DNA from: Nitrospirota bacterium
GTDB taxonomy: Bacteria > Nitrospirota > Nitrospiria > Nitrospirales > UBA8639
Length of the DNA stretch: 9,053 nucleotides
NCBI GenBank assembly: GCA_029881175.1
Contig: JAOUNC010000084.1
Span: 1-9,053, forward strand
Direction of reading: 5' to 3'
Shown: positions 1-6,112 of the stretch, in pieces
How the letters are laid out: each line of letters starts with the position of its first letter
How positions within the stretch are numbered: the stretch's first letter is position 1
Made by a program: the position numbers and the translations under genes
Notes under the pieces: model-generated
Databases searched by the model: none
Told to the model about the DNA's origin: nothing
Seen by the model: the letters and a program-made list of their open reading frames with translations, nothing else

Positions 1-612
1 CCTTTCAGCCCAGGGCATACCGACCTCCTTGGTAAAGATGGAGATGGCAGCATGCCACAGACGCCAAAAGTGTTACCCATGTCTCCGGTACATCTGTTAC
101 CTATGTCCATAGTCTATACACCACTCTTTGGAGGGGGAGGAGGCAACTATTCCTATAATCTGGATTGTGGCAGTGGATCAGTGATGGTGGGTGGCATCTT
201 CAAGAGTGGAATGTGGTTGGACGCTCTAGGAATCATTTGCCAACAGGTCAATGCCCAAACCGGTGCTCTGGGCAATGAGTTTACCAGAGCACCGGTTGGG
301 GGTAGCGGAGGAATCGCCAAGGTTGGCCGATGTGACAAAGGCAAAGTCGTTCAGGGAATCAAAGCTTTCTCTGGCCAGTTCGTCAATGGATTTCTTTTAT
401 GGTGCAGCCCATGGAATCAAAGCCAAAAAGCGCCAGTGTATTCGGAAGCCATAACTTGTACCGGGGGCAGGTGCAAAACCATTGGTAGTTTTAGTGGATC
501 AACTTCAAATAACTTTTTCTGCCCTTCTGGAAAAGTCGGCAAAGCCTTTCGAGGGAAACGCGGCATTTATATCGACAGCGCGCGTTTCGTCTGCGACTTC
601 TGGGATAAATAA
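1..612 (+). CDS. Cys-rich beta-prism/lectin-like repeat protein, 5' end outside window
   Basis: The frame is open from the first base to a TAA at 610-612, with no start codon before ATG 52. That ATG has only a GGAG eight bases upstream and gives no signal peptide, so I read the gene as continuing left of the window; a start at 52 (186 aa) is the alternative. Numbered from that ATG, the protein has a glycine run (FGGGGG, 26-31) and then three units with identical cysteine spacing: C39-C63, C94-C118 and C157-C181, each C-x23-C with conserved Gly at the 3rd and 14th intervening positions and a mostly V/I-D/N core near the end. A second glycine cluster (GGSGG, 83-87) precedes unit 2. Glycine-rich loops plus repeated G-x-V..G..hydrophobic-D units recall jacalin/VMO-I type beta-prism proteins. 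The paired cysteines suggest disulfides and hence export. Carbohydrate binding is only an inference; no function is established. Confidence 0.72.
   Translation, partial: PFSPGHTDLLGKDGDGSMPQTPKVLPMSPVHLLPMSIVYTPLFGGGGGNYSYNLDCGSGSVMVGGIFKSGMWLDALGIICQQVNAQTGALGNEFTRAPVGGSGGIAKVGRCDKGKVVQGIKAFSGQFVNGFLLWCSPWNQSQKAPVYSEAITCTGGRCKTIGSFSGSTSNNFFCPSGKVGKAFRGKRGIYIDSARFVCDFWDK
166..594 (+). repeat. Three C-x23-C protein repeats within the first gene
   Basis: The units are encoded at about 166-240, 331-405 and 520-594. Each starts and ends with a cysteine codon and has exactly 23 residues between them. The nucleotide sequences have diverged, so these are old protein-level repeats and not recent DNA duplications. 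The linkers are about 30 and 38 residues; the second linker carries two extra cysteines (C136 and C141, counted from ATG 52). Confidence 0.7.
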
Positions 613-632
613 GTGATTATGATGTGGTGAAC

Positions 633-663
633 ACAGGCCGGACATGTCTCATGTCCGGCCTGT
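633..663 (+). terminator. Perfect 14-bp hairpin, probable transcription terminator
   Basis: Bases 633-646 and 650-663 are exact inverse complements around a 3-base loop (tct), with a GC-rich middle (GGCCGGAC). The hairpin sits 20 bases after the stop of the first gene and about 70 bases before vgrG. The following bases (ctctactct) are pyrimidine-rich but not a clean T run, so termination may be partial. It would separate the first gene from vgrG. Confidence 0.6.
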
Positions 664-718
664 CTCTACTCTACGCCCCCTGAACCTGCGAATTGAATGA
701 ATTTCTCTCCCTTGAGAT

Positions 719-725
719 AAGGAGG
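719..725 (+). promoter_or_regulatory. Ribosome binding site fixing the vgrG start
   Basis: AAGGAGG lies six bases before ATG 732. This near-ideal site selects ATG 732 over the in-frame ATG at 693, and so places the hydrophobic segment directly at the N-terminus as a signal peptide. Confidence 0.8.
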
Positions 726-731
726 TTTGTG

Positions 732-2345
732 ATGTCAAAGATACTGTGCTCGGCCTTTTGGTTTCTCATTCTCACTCTTGGCTTCAGCGCGAGCTCCCTT
801 GCTGCCACCAACGCTGATCTGGCGGCTCTATCTCGCGCCAGCGTGGTGCAATTTACCGGTACTGAGCACATTTCACAGCCATTCGCATTTGATCTTGAAG
901 TATCTGTTCCCCATCCAGCTTTAAACTTTGCCAATGTCATAGGCCAACCCTTAAAGCTCACAGTGGCCAAAGGTCTGACGATGGCAGGCATCGTCGAAAC
1001 CATCGAACAATCTGGCGCCATTGGCCGACAGGGCCAGTATCGTGTGCGCCTCGTGCCTCCCCTGAAGCGGCTCGCCTATCGCATGACCAGTCGAACGTTT
1101 GCAGATATGAATCCAGTGCAAATTGTAAATACCGTGGTGAATGACGCAGGAATCCCTGGACTTGAATCTCGTCTCGGCAGCTCGGTTTCCCCTCAGGAAA
1201 TTTCCATCCAATATCAGGAAAGCGATTTCGCCTACTTCTCCCGTTTATTGGAAAACGAAGGCATTCATTACCATTTTGAGCCATCTGGTTCAGGTGTGAA
1301 GATGATTCTTGGAGATTCCAATACCGCCTTCCCCGTCTTATCTCCAAGCCAACTCTCGTTTGGAACTCCAAAGGGCTCATCCATCACCTCTTTTTCTCGA
1401 GGGCTCGCACTTCATTCCGGCCGGATTCAGGCTGGAGATGTTAATTGGAAAACCCCGAAGGTCAACTTGACGGCCACGGCGCAATCTCCCTTCTTCCGTG
1501 ATTTGGTGGAAGGAGTGTTTCCGGCCACGGTGGACACCCCCCAAGAGTCACAACAGTTTGCCGCCACACGCCTAGGTGCACGAGTCACCGAAGGCCAATC
1601 TTGCGCAGGAACATCCACCTACATGCACATGCAGGCCGGCTTTCGCTTCTCACTGGCTGGACATCCACGAAAGGATTTCAATCAGGAATATGTGGTTACC
1701 GGAGTGGAACATCAGGGATCTCCGAAAGGCTATCACAATACGTTTACGTGCCTGCCTGCCAACATTATTTTTCGCCCGCCTCCCACGACGCCGCAACCTA
1801 ACATTGCCGGTGTTTTGCCAGGAATCGTGGTTGGCCCACAAGGAGAAACCAAGCATGTCGATGAATTCGGCCGCGTGCGTATCCGGTTTCCATGGAGGAA
1901 CCCCGCCTTCAGCAATAGCCAGGAAGGGGATACCGGCTGGGTACGAGTCGCTCAAATCGCCACCGGCGTGGGAACCACCTCCATGTGGATTCCCGACATT
2001 GGCGACGAAGTGGTGCTGGCCTTCGAACACGGGGATGCCAATCGCCCCGTGGTAATCGGAAGCCTATGGAATGGAAAGGATCTTCCACCCTCTTCGCTGC
2101 CGGCCAACAAATTCCGCTCTATGTTTCAGGGTCGATCCGCATCGGGAGGGATTAATGAGATTGTCATGGATGATACCAGCGGCCAGGAACGACTCATTCT
2201 GCGATCAGGCAATCAGTTTATTCAATTGAGCCCGACCGGCATTACGACTTCCTCGGCGATAAACGGCCCAACACCGACTGCACCGAGGCTGCAACCGCCC
2301 ACTGGGCTGAAATCCCCAACACCTCAGTTGGTACCACGACGGTAA
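732..2345 (+). CDS. vgrG: VgrG-family spike protein with N-terminal signal peptide
   Basis: The product has 537 aa. Residues 1-24 form a Sec-type signal peptide: basic K3, hydrophobic core 8-18, and probable cleavage after SLA (24). This is unusual, because VgrG spikes of type VI secretion or phage-tail systems are normally loaded in the cytoplasm. The rest is a canonical VgrG: the gp27-like region starts near residue 34 (VVQFTGTEHISQPFAF), includes the hallmark YQESDFAYFSRLLENEGIHY (161-180), and continues to about 350. The gp5-like OB fold covers about 360-448 (DEFGRVRIRFPW, GWVRVAQIATG, IPDIGDEVVLAFEHGDANRP). NEIVMDD (475-481) begins the usual post-OB segment, but the protein then ends in a short Pro/Thr-rich tail and lacks a long beta-helical needle or an effector extension. 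It is the family's core without a toxin domain. The family call is firm; export is predicted from sequence, and no structural secretion genes are in the window. Confidence 0.93.
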   Translation: MSKILCSAFWFLILTLGFSASSLAATNADLAALSRASVVQFTGTEHISQPFAFDLEVSVPHPALNFANVIGQPLKLTVAKGLTMAGIVETIEQSGAIGRQGQYRVRLVPPLKRLAYRMTSRTFADMNPVQIVNTVVNDAGIPGLESRLGSSVSPQEISIQYQESDFAYFSRLLENEGIHYHFEPSGSGVKMILGDSNTAFPVLSPSQLSFGTPKGSSITSFSRGLALHSGRIQAGDVNWKTPKVNLTATAQSPFFRDLVEGVFPATVDTPQESQQFAATRLGARVTEGQSCAGTSTYMHMQAGFRFSLAGHPRKDFNQEYVVTGVEHQGSPKGYHNTFTCLPANIIFRPPPTTPQPNIAGVLPGIVVGPQGETKHVDEFGRVRIRFPWRNPAFSNSQEGDTGWVRVAQIATGVGTTSMWIPDIGDEVVLAFEHGDANRPVVIGSLWNGKDLPPSSLPANKFRSMFQGRSASGGINEIVMDDTSGQERLILRSGNQFIQLSPTGITTSSAINGPTPTAPRLQPPTGLKSPTPQLVPRR

Positions 2346-2822
2346 AACACACCAAGGATCAAACATGTCTGTCGTAGCGAATATCTTAGGGGCGAAGTAG
2401 GGCTTACTGCCATATACCTACCCCCTTAGGGCCCTGACTTCTTCTGATTCATCTACGCCATGCATTAACAAGAGTCCGAACCATTTCCACATTGGAAACG
2501 GTTAGGGGCTCTTTGGTGGTCCGTGCCAGAAAGTTGAAAGCTCTCAGCCCTTCCCCTAACCCATTGGGGGATCTTTTCGCACCGTCATCTGCTCTTCCAT
2601 TGTTTAGAGACAATCTGTATCTCCTACTATACACTTCTATTTCAACACGCCCAAAGATTCTCAGACCGAAATATGGCTTTCTTTGTTTTTCCCCTATAAA
2701 TCCGGTGGTTGTATGACTTCCTACCAATCGGGTGCCTACAGAATCGCTCTGGCATCAAGGTTGCTCTCTCATATGAACTAGAGAAAGGTCACCAACAACT
2801 GACCCATGAGAAAGGCAAGATT
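2346..2822 (+). other. Gene-free gap of about 480 bp downstream of vgrG
   Basis: I see no supported gene here. It contains an 11-codon ORF (2365-2400, MSVVANILGAK) with AAGGA six bases before its ATG, 19 bases after the vgrG stop. An imperfect inverted repeat lies at 2479-2503. A weak hairpin (TCCCC 2552-2556 / GGGGA 2567-2571) is followed by TCTTTT and could act as a terminator. Open frames of 60-90 codons exist on both strands, but they lack convincing start sites and recognisable protein features. The promoter of the small-gene trio should lie in the right-hand part; a CTATAAAT element near 2693-2700 is a possible -10 without a clear -35. Confidence 0.5.
2479..2503. repeat. 11-bp inverted repeat, 3-base loop
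   Basis: Arms 2479-2489 and 2493-2503 (AACCATTTCCA / TGGAAACGGTT) match at 10 of 11 positions. No T run follows on the plus strand, so a terminator is unlikely. It could be an operator or an RNA hairpin; its role is unknown. Confidence 0.4.
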
Positions 2823-2903
2823 ATGGAAAGCACATTTTTCATCACTATCAGCGGAATCAGTCTACTGGGACTGTTGTCGATGTTTTGGTTGTGGCGACCG
2901 TAA
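2823..2903 (+). CDS. Putative 26-aa single-pass membrane peptide
   Basis: A small ORF begins at ATG 2823 with AAAGG seven bases upstream. The product is a short polar start (MEST), then an almost uninterrupted hydrophobic stretch (FFITISGISLLGLLSMFWLW), ending in RP. That is enough for one transmembrane helix. It lies 33 bases before the next small gene in the same direction and probably shares its transcript. I do not recognise it. The frame is open upstream to ATG 2709, but the upstream residues look less protein-like and that start has no good binding site. Confidence is limited because tiny hydrophobic ORFs arise by chance. Confidence 0.4.
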   Translation: MESTFFITISGISLLGLLSMFWLWRP

Positions 2904-2936
2904 CACGAGGCATTCATTGAAAAGGAGACCGAGGCC

Positions 2937-3164
2937 ATGCTTTCCCTGACCGCTCCCATGCTCACGATCGAAACCGTCAATTGGCAGGCGTTATTACCCA
3001 CCTATCCCTATCGATTTTACGGATCGGGATATCTGTATTGCGTCAGGTGCCAACATTATATCCGGTTAGTCTCAGTCTCAAACAAGGAAGTCTGTTGCTC
3101 CGACTGCACGAAGGTCCTGGCCAATTCCATGAACCACCGTTACCAAAAGAAGGGGACGGAATGA
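2937..3164 (+). CDS. 75-aa zinc-ribbon-like protein
   Basis: ATG 2937 is preceded by AAGGAG at good distance. Cysteines at residues 35, 38, 53, 54 and 57 form CVRC, 14 residues, then CCSDC. This is the layout of a small treble-clef or zinc-ribbon site binding one metal ion. The N-terminal third has no motif (IETVNWQALLPTYPYRFYGS) and the C-terminus is basic and polar (NHRYQKKGTE). There is no signal peptide, so it is probably cytoplasmic. The stop overlaps the next start as ATGA, implying translational coupling. I do not recognise the family. A role as a small metal-binding or nucleic-acid-binding regulator is possible but unproven. Confidence 0.68.
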   Translation: MLSLTAPMLTIETVNWQALLPTYPYRFYGSGYLYCVRCQHYIRLVSVSNKEVCCSDCTKVLANSMNHRYQKKGTE

Positions 3165-3376
3165 ACAACACCATGACCATCCGTCGATCATGTGAACAGG
3201 GGATGTATCTCCTTCGAGAAGGCGAGTGTTTCTGGCGCGTGAATAAGGACGGCGAGATTGATTGTGCGGCCCAAGGGCCGCCCCGTCTTTCGGAACTCCT
3301 TCGCTTCCTTCAAGAATGGAAACCCCCGTCTCGCCGCCTCTTTCTCAACTATCCCCTGCAAGATCCTTTAAACTGA
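3161..3376 (+). CDS. 71-aa hypothetical protein coupled to the zinc-ribbon gene
   Basis: ATG 3161 overlaps the previous stop by four bases (ATGA) and has an AAGGGGA site just upstream inside the preceding gene. The same frame is open further left to 2981, but that part is the shadow of the zinc-ribbon gene. The protein is soluble, with charged segments (YLLREGECFWRVNKDGEI) that read as a short beta-hairpin, followed by a probable helix (RLSELLRFLQEW) and a basic tail. It has two cysteines besides C11, with no metal-site spacing. I do not recognise it. Overlap and spacing argue that it acts with the zinc-ribbon protein. Confidence 0.6.
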   Translation: MNNTMTIRRSCEQGMYLLREGECFWRVNKDGEIDCAAQGPPRLSELLRFLQEWKPPSRRLFLNYPLQDPLN

Positions 3377-3431
3377 TTTCCGGGAATGATTTTTCCGGTA
3401 CCATTTCTTACAACACTGTCCCCCATTCCCC

Positions 3432-3459
3432 AAAAAAGCCAATGAGTTTTGAACCATTG
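3432..3459 (-). terminator. Possible terminator of the minus-strand cluster
   Basis: Read on the minus strand, CAATG-GTT pairs with AAC-(bulged T)-CATTG around a CAA loop and is followed by GC and six T residues (3437 down to 3432). It lies 40-70 bases after the stop of the Tat-exported protein gene, where a terminator is expected. The stem is short and AT-rich with a bulge, so this is a moderate call. Confidence 0.42.
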
Positions 3460-3501
3460 AGGGGATCATTTTGCACCACGAGGCCTGACAAATTTCAGCC
3501 T

Positions 3502-4596
3502 TCACAAGAACTCGGGCACGACCTTCTCGCAGTACATTTCGACCTGAACATACCCAGGCTTGTTGGGAAGTCGAACCACGCTCAGAATACCCAGATTCTC
3601 AAATTGGAGCGTAAAAACCGGCTTGTTGTTTTGTGTAGGGGATAACCAGTGTAAGGTTCCCCTCTTTTCAAACTTTTCAGCGTTGGAGCCTTTCACTACA
3701 AAATTGGCGTGCCAATCATAGAAAGAACTGGCAGAGATTTCTGGAAGTTGCAACTTGAGATTCGAGTAGTCCTTGGGTTTCGTTCCTGAGAATCCCCCGA
3801 CCGTCGGATTCGGCGGAAGCAGGCCTGCGGAAAATATGGGAGTCTCCACTCGGACCACATTCTGGATAGACCCCAGACCATCAATTTGGAGATTAAACCA
3901 GCCCTTCATGGGAGCGCTGGTAGCAGGTATCCGAACAAATTTATTGAAAGGATAGATACCCTGACCGCGTTCTGTCCGCTGGACCCCAATGGTAATTCTA
4001 AACGGGGCCGATTGCTGAGCCAACCCCGTATCAACTTCGGGAAAATCAATTTGGCGAAGGAACCCTCCGGAAAACTGCACTGTAGAGGCTTGGCCAGAGA
4101 ACCGATCCGTCACAATGATTGAACCGCTGATGGGCTGTGTCGTGCCTTTAAGACTGTTGGCCAGCCAGCCATTAATCGGCGCACGTGGCGTAAGCAGATA
4201 GTAGAACACCAGGTCGCGATACTGAACGCCCTCGATCCGCTTCAAGACACGACCATCCGCCCCAGCTTGTCCCAGGGAAGACCGTCCAACCGGTTCCCCG
4301 CCCTCAAAGCCAAAGACCTCCAGCGGTGGGCCACCTCCTAAATCCAACCCGTAGACTTGGGGAGATGGAGCCAAGGGATCCATGACGATTCCTCCTGGGG
4401 ACGGTGACTGAGGTGGCTGGACCGTCTCCGCATTGATTCCTTCTATGGTGACCACCCCCATTGCTGAACGAGACCAGAGGTCGAGCCAAAGCGGAAGGCT
4501 AACAGCAGCCAACCCGCCTCTACGTGCCCACCTCAAAAAGTCCCGCCGGGAGAGCAGGCCATTTGAATCTGATGCATTTGGTTGTTTGGCATCCAT
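3502..4596 (-). CDS. Tat-exported protein with tail-tube-like (gp19-like) domains
   Basis: The product has 364 aa; ATG 4596 has GGAG nine bases upstream. Residues 16-23 are a classic twin-arginine motif (SRRDFLRW), followed by a hydrophobic stretch (28-39) and likely cleavage near AMG (45-47), so it should be exported folded. About residues 80-210 (VYGLDLGG, EVFGFEGGEPVG, GVQYRDLVFYY, INGWLANSLKG, ITIGVQ) and 225-364 (GWFNLQIDGLG, SNLKLQLPE, FYDWHANFVVKG, RGTLHWLSP, FENLGI, VEMYCEKV) each resemble the tail-tube fold of T4 gp19/eCIS tube proteins: a W-containing helix-strand core, 'F-x-n-x-gi' strands and a closing acidic strand. Normal tube proteins are about 150 aa and cytoplasmic, so a tandem, Tat-targeted version is unusual. 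It is the last gene of the minus-strand cluster, 27 bases after the broken HEMTHVWQ gene. The Tat signal is seen directly; the tube assignment is by pattern only. Confidence 0.85.
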   Translation of the reverse strand: MDAKQPNASDSNGLLSRRDFLRWARRGGLAAVSLPLWLDLWSRSAMGVVTIEGINAETVQPPQSPSPGGIVMDPLAPSPQVYGLDLGGGPPLEVFGFEGGEPVGRSSLGQAGADGRVLKRIEGVQYRDLVFYYLLTPRAPINGWLANSLKGTTQPISGSIIVTDRFSGQASTVQFSGGFLRQIDFPEVDTGLAQQSAPFRITIGVQRTERGQGIYPFNKFVRIPATSAPMKGWFNLQIDGLGSIQNVVRVETPIFSAGLLPPNPTVGGFSGTKPKDYSNLKLQLPEISASSFYDWHANFVVKGSNAEKFEKRGTLHWLSPTQNNKPVFTLQFENLGILSVVRLPNKPGYVQVEMYCEKVVPEFL

Positions 4597-4623
4597 GATG
4601 GGTTCTCCAACTGCTCAGGATCA

Positions 4624-4943
4624 TTAGTTCGCTTTGTTCTTCGGAATGTTGTCCCGAATGTACCGAGACCGCGAGTCCGTGGTTTTCATCCCACCGCCAC
4701 AGGGACCATTTTAAAACACAGATTGGCCGGCATGAACCAGTGCTCCACGATGCTGGCCTGCTGCTCGACATTGTATTGCCCCCAAGGTTTGCTTCCCGTG
4801 TCCGAATAGGCCGAGGCCACATCCCCGCCATTCTTGATGAGGCCGAGACTCTGATGGGCCGCTGAATTGAGCATGAAGGGCACCAGATGTTGCCCTTGCC
4901 AGACATGGGTCATTTCATGAATCAAGAGACGCGTTCGTTCATC
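4624..4943 (-). pseudogene. Broken VgrG/Rhs-associated HEMTHVWQ protein gene
   Basis: The reading frame from 4943 down encodes DERTRLLIHEMTHVWQ, then a segment with SAAHQSLGLI and YNVEQQASIVEHWF, and stops at TGA 4686-4688. HEMTHVWQ carries the HExxH-type zinc-protease signature and, together with the E-Q-Q-A-x-I-V segment, marks small proteins often annotated as 'vgr related' or Rhs-associated. These are usually well over 150 aa with an N-terminal domain before HEMTH. Here a TAG (4944-4946) sits seven codons before the motif region and nothing upstream resembles that domain. The family-like C-terminus (SRSRYIRDNIPKNKAN) continues in another frame to TAA 4624-4626, so a frameshift near 4686-4689 is likely. 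The break could also be read as a 21-codon ORF overlapping the stop as ATGA. I call it a 5'-truncated, frameshifted remnant. Confidence 0.68.
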
Positions 4944-5002
4944 CTAAATGCTAAGGGTCCTACGACCGTTGTCTTCCTCTTGAGAACCGACTCTTCCTCC
5001 CC

Positions 5003-5365
5003 CTATCGAGTGGGTTTTTGCGGGACTACCTGGATATTAGGACTCTTCAATTTGTCTTTCTCGTCCATTTTGTAAGCTAGCGTATCCGGCCGCTTTTCAA
5101 AGCCTGGCATTTGTGGGGACCCACCCTTCTTTTGTAACTTCTTGACTTGATCGATCTCCGCGGGAGTCATGGTGCGAGATTGGCTTGATGAAGAGGAAGG
5201 AGTTTTGGGAATTGAAGGTGTTCCCGCCAAAACATCCTGCATATTTATTCCCAACGCAGCGCCCAATGCCGCGACTGTGGCTGCTATTTTTTTCGTTCGC
5301 GTATTAGAAAGTGGGGGAGACGAATTCTGAGTAAGCCCCTGTGTCGTTTTAGAATAATTGTTCAT
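5003..5365 (-). CDS. 120-aa putative exported protein, low complexity
   Basis: ATG 5365 has AGGAGG five bases upstream, inside the end of the YkgJ-type gene, and the two genes overlap by 17 bases, so translation is probably coupled. After a polar, Ser/Thr-rich start, residues 23-47 (RTKKIAATVAALGAALGINM, then QDVLA) look like a signal peptide with an unusually long n-region and possible cleavage after VLA (47). The remainder is a serine-rich linker (PSSSSSQS), one short probable helix (MTPAEIDQVKKLQKK) and a basic/proline tail. There is no cysteine and no recognised domain. It may be an exported accessory factor of the neighbouring tail-like proteins; this is inferred only from position. Confidence 0.66.
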   Translation of the reverse strand: MNNYSKTTQGLTQNSSPPLSNTRTKKIAATVAALGAALGINMQDVLAGTPSIPKTPSSSSSQSRTMTPAEIDQVKKLQKKGGSPQMPGFEKRPDTLAYKMDEKDKLKSPNIQVVPQKPTR

Positions 5366-6065
5366 GATTCCCTCCTGTTGTTTGAGTAGCCATCCAAGCT
5401 TCCATGATTTCTAGGTGCAAGGCAAGGCGATGCGGCAAGTCTGTCTGCGCTGGAATCTGACAAGGCTGATCATAAGAGGCAATCACACGATCCATGTCCA
5501 ACCAGTGCGCGAGAGCCGATTGCAGTGCAAGATGATCGTAGAATGTTTCTGCCGTGATGGTGAAGGTGGCTTGATTGACGGAAATTTCCTTATCCAAAAG
5601 ATCCAATAGCCGATACACAACTGCTACATACCGGTCCCGCGCATGGAGAAAAGCCGCAACCCCTTGTGCCGTCAGAAAACCTTCCACCGTCCCATCATGA
5701 CCATACACCCCTTCTTTTTCGGGATGAGGGGTCGCCTGTGCAAAGGATTCCTCTCCTTCACCCGTTAGTGTTTGGCCCAAGGGATACAATCGGCAGACCA
5801 AAGGACGATCGCCATGCACACCACAACATCGATCCGTCAAAAACACACAGGCCCCGTCTGGTTGATTTCGCAAGTAGGGCTTGCCTGGCTCTAAATAGTC
5901 GCGAATCAAGTCGGTCGTCGAGAGCCCCTTATTCCGAGCCAATCGAGCCACCTCATACGGGTTCACCTGAATGCGTTTGTTATAGCAACACCGCGAGCAT
6001 TGGTTGCAACTATACGAAAAGGGAGTCATACGTTGTAAGGTTAGATCGTCCACCATCGTTGGCAT
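5349..6065 (-). CDS. YkgJ-family cysteine-cluster protein
   Basis: The product has 238 aa from ATG 6065, which has AAAAGGA five bases upstream. An in-frame TTG at 6116, overlapping the previous stop as TTGA, would add 17 basic residues and is less likely. The hallmark CNQCSRCC (residues 20-27) is followed by C73, the pair C80-C81, and a CRLYPLG segment beginning at C91 after HGDRPLV. This is the full zinc/iron-cluster pattern of the YkgJ family. The C-terminal half is helical (LHARDRYVAVVYRLLDLLDK) with no known domain. Family members are presumed to bind a metal or Fe-S cluster; the reaction is generally unknown, though related cysteine clusters occur in flagellin lysine methylases. There is no signal peptide, so it acts in the cytoplasm. 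In this cluster it could modify or help mature the exported proteins, which is speculation. Confidence 0.85.
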   Translation of the reverse strand: MPTMVDDLTLQRMTPFSYSCNQCSRCCYNKRIQVNPYEVARLARNKGLSTTDLIRDYLEPGKPYLRNQPDGACVFLTDRCCGVHGDRPLVCRLYPLGQTLTGEGEESFAQATPHPEKEGVYGHDGTVEGFLTAQGVAAFLHARDRYVAVVYRLLDLLDKEISVNQATFTITAETFYDHLALQSALAHWLDMDRVIASYDQPCQIPAQTDLPHRLALHLEIMEAWMATQTTGGNHEQLF

Positions 6066-6070
6066 ACTTG

Positions 6071-6077
6071 TCCTTTT
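6071..6077 (-). promoter_or_regulatory. Ribosome binding site for the YkgJ-type gene
   Basis: AAAAGGA on the minus strand lies five bases before ATG 6065. It favours that start over TTG 6116. Confidence 0.55.
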
Positions 6078-6112
6078 ACTGCGTCCTGGCCTATAACCCG
6101 GCTTCCGTTCAC

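Noticed and set aside
958..1380. 140-codon minus-strand ORF inside vgrG
   Set aside because: It is an antisense shadow of a clear VgrG coding frame with no independent start signal.
2449..2727. 92-codon minus-strand ORF in the gap after vgrG
   Set aside because: It begins at TTG without a ribosome site and has no recognisable domain, though its residue composition is not absurd. Not supported without homologues.
2981..3160. Upstream extension of the 71-aa ORF
   Set aside because: It is the shadow of the zinc-ribbon gene. The real start is ATG 3161, with its own ribosome site and an ATGA overlap.
4520..4906. 128-codon minus-strand ORF overlapping the HEMTHVWQ remnant and the Tat protein start
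   Set aside because: It overlaps two better-supported readings, has no protein-like features and breaks the HEMTHVWQ and Tat motifs. It is a shadow frame.
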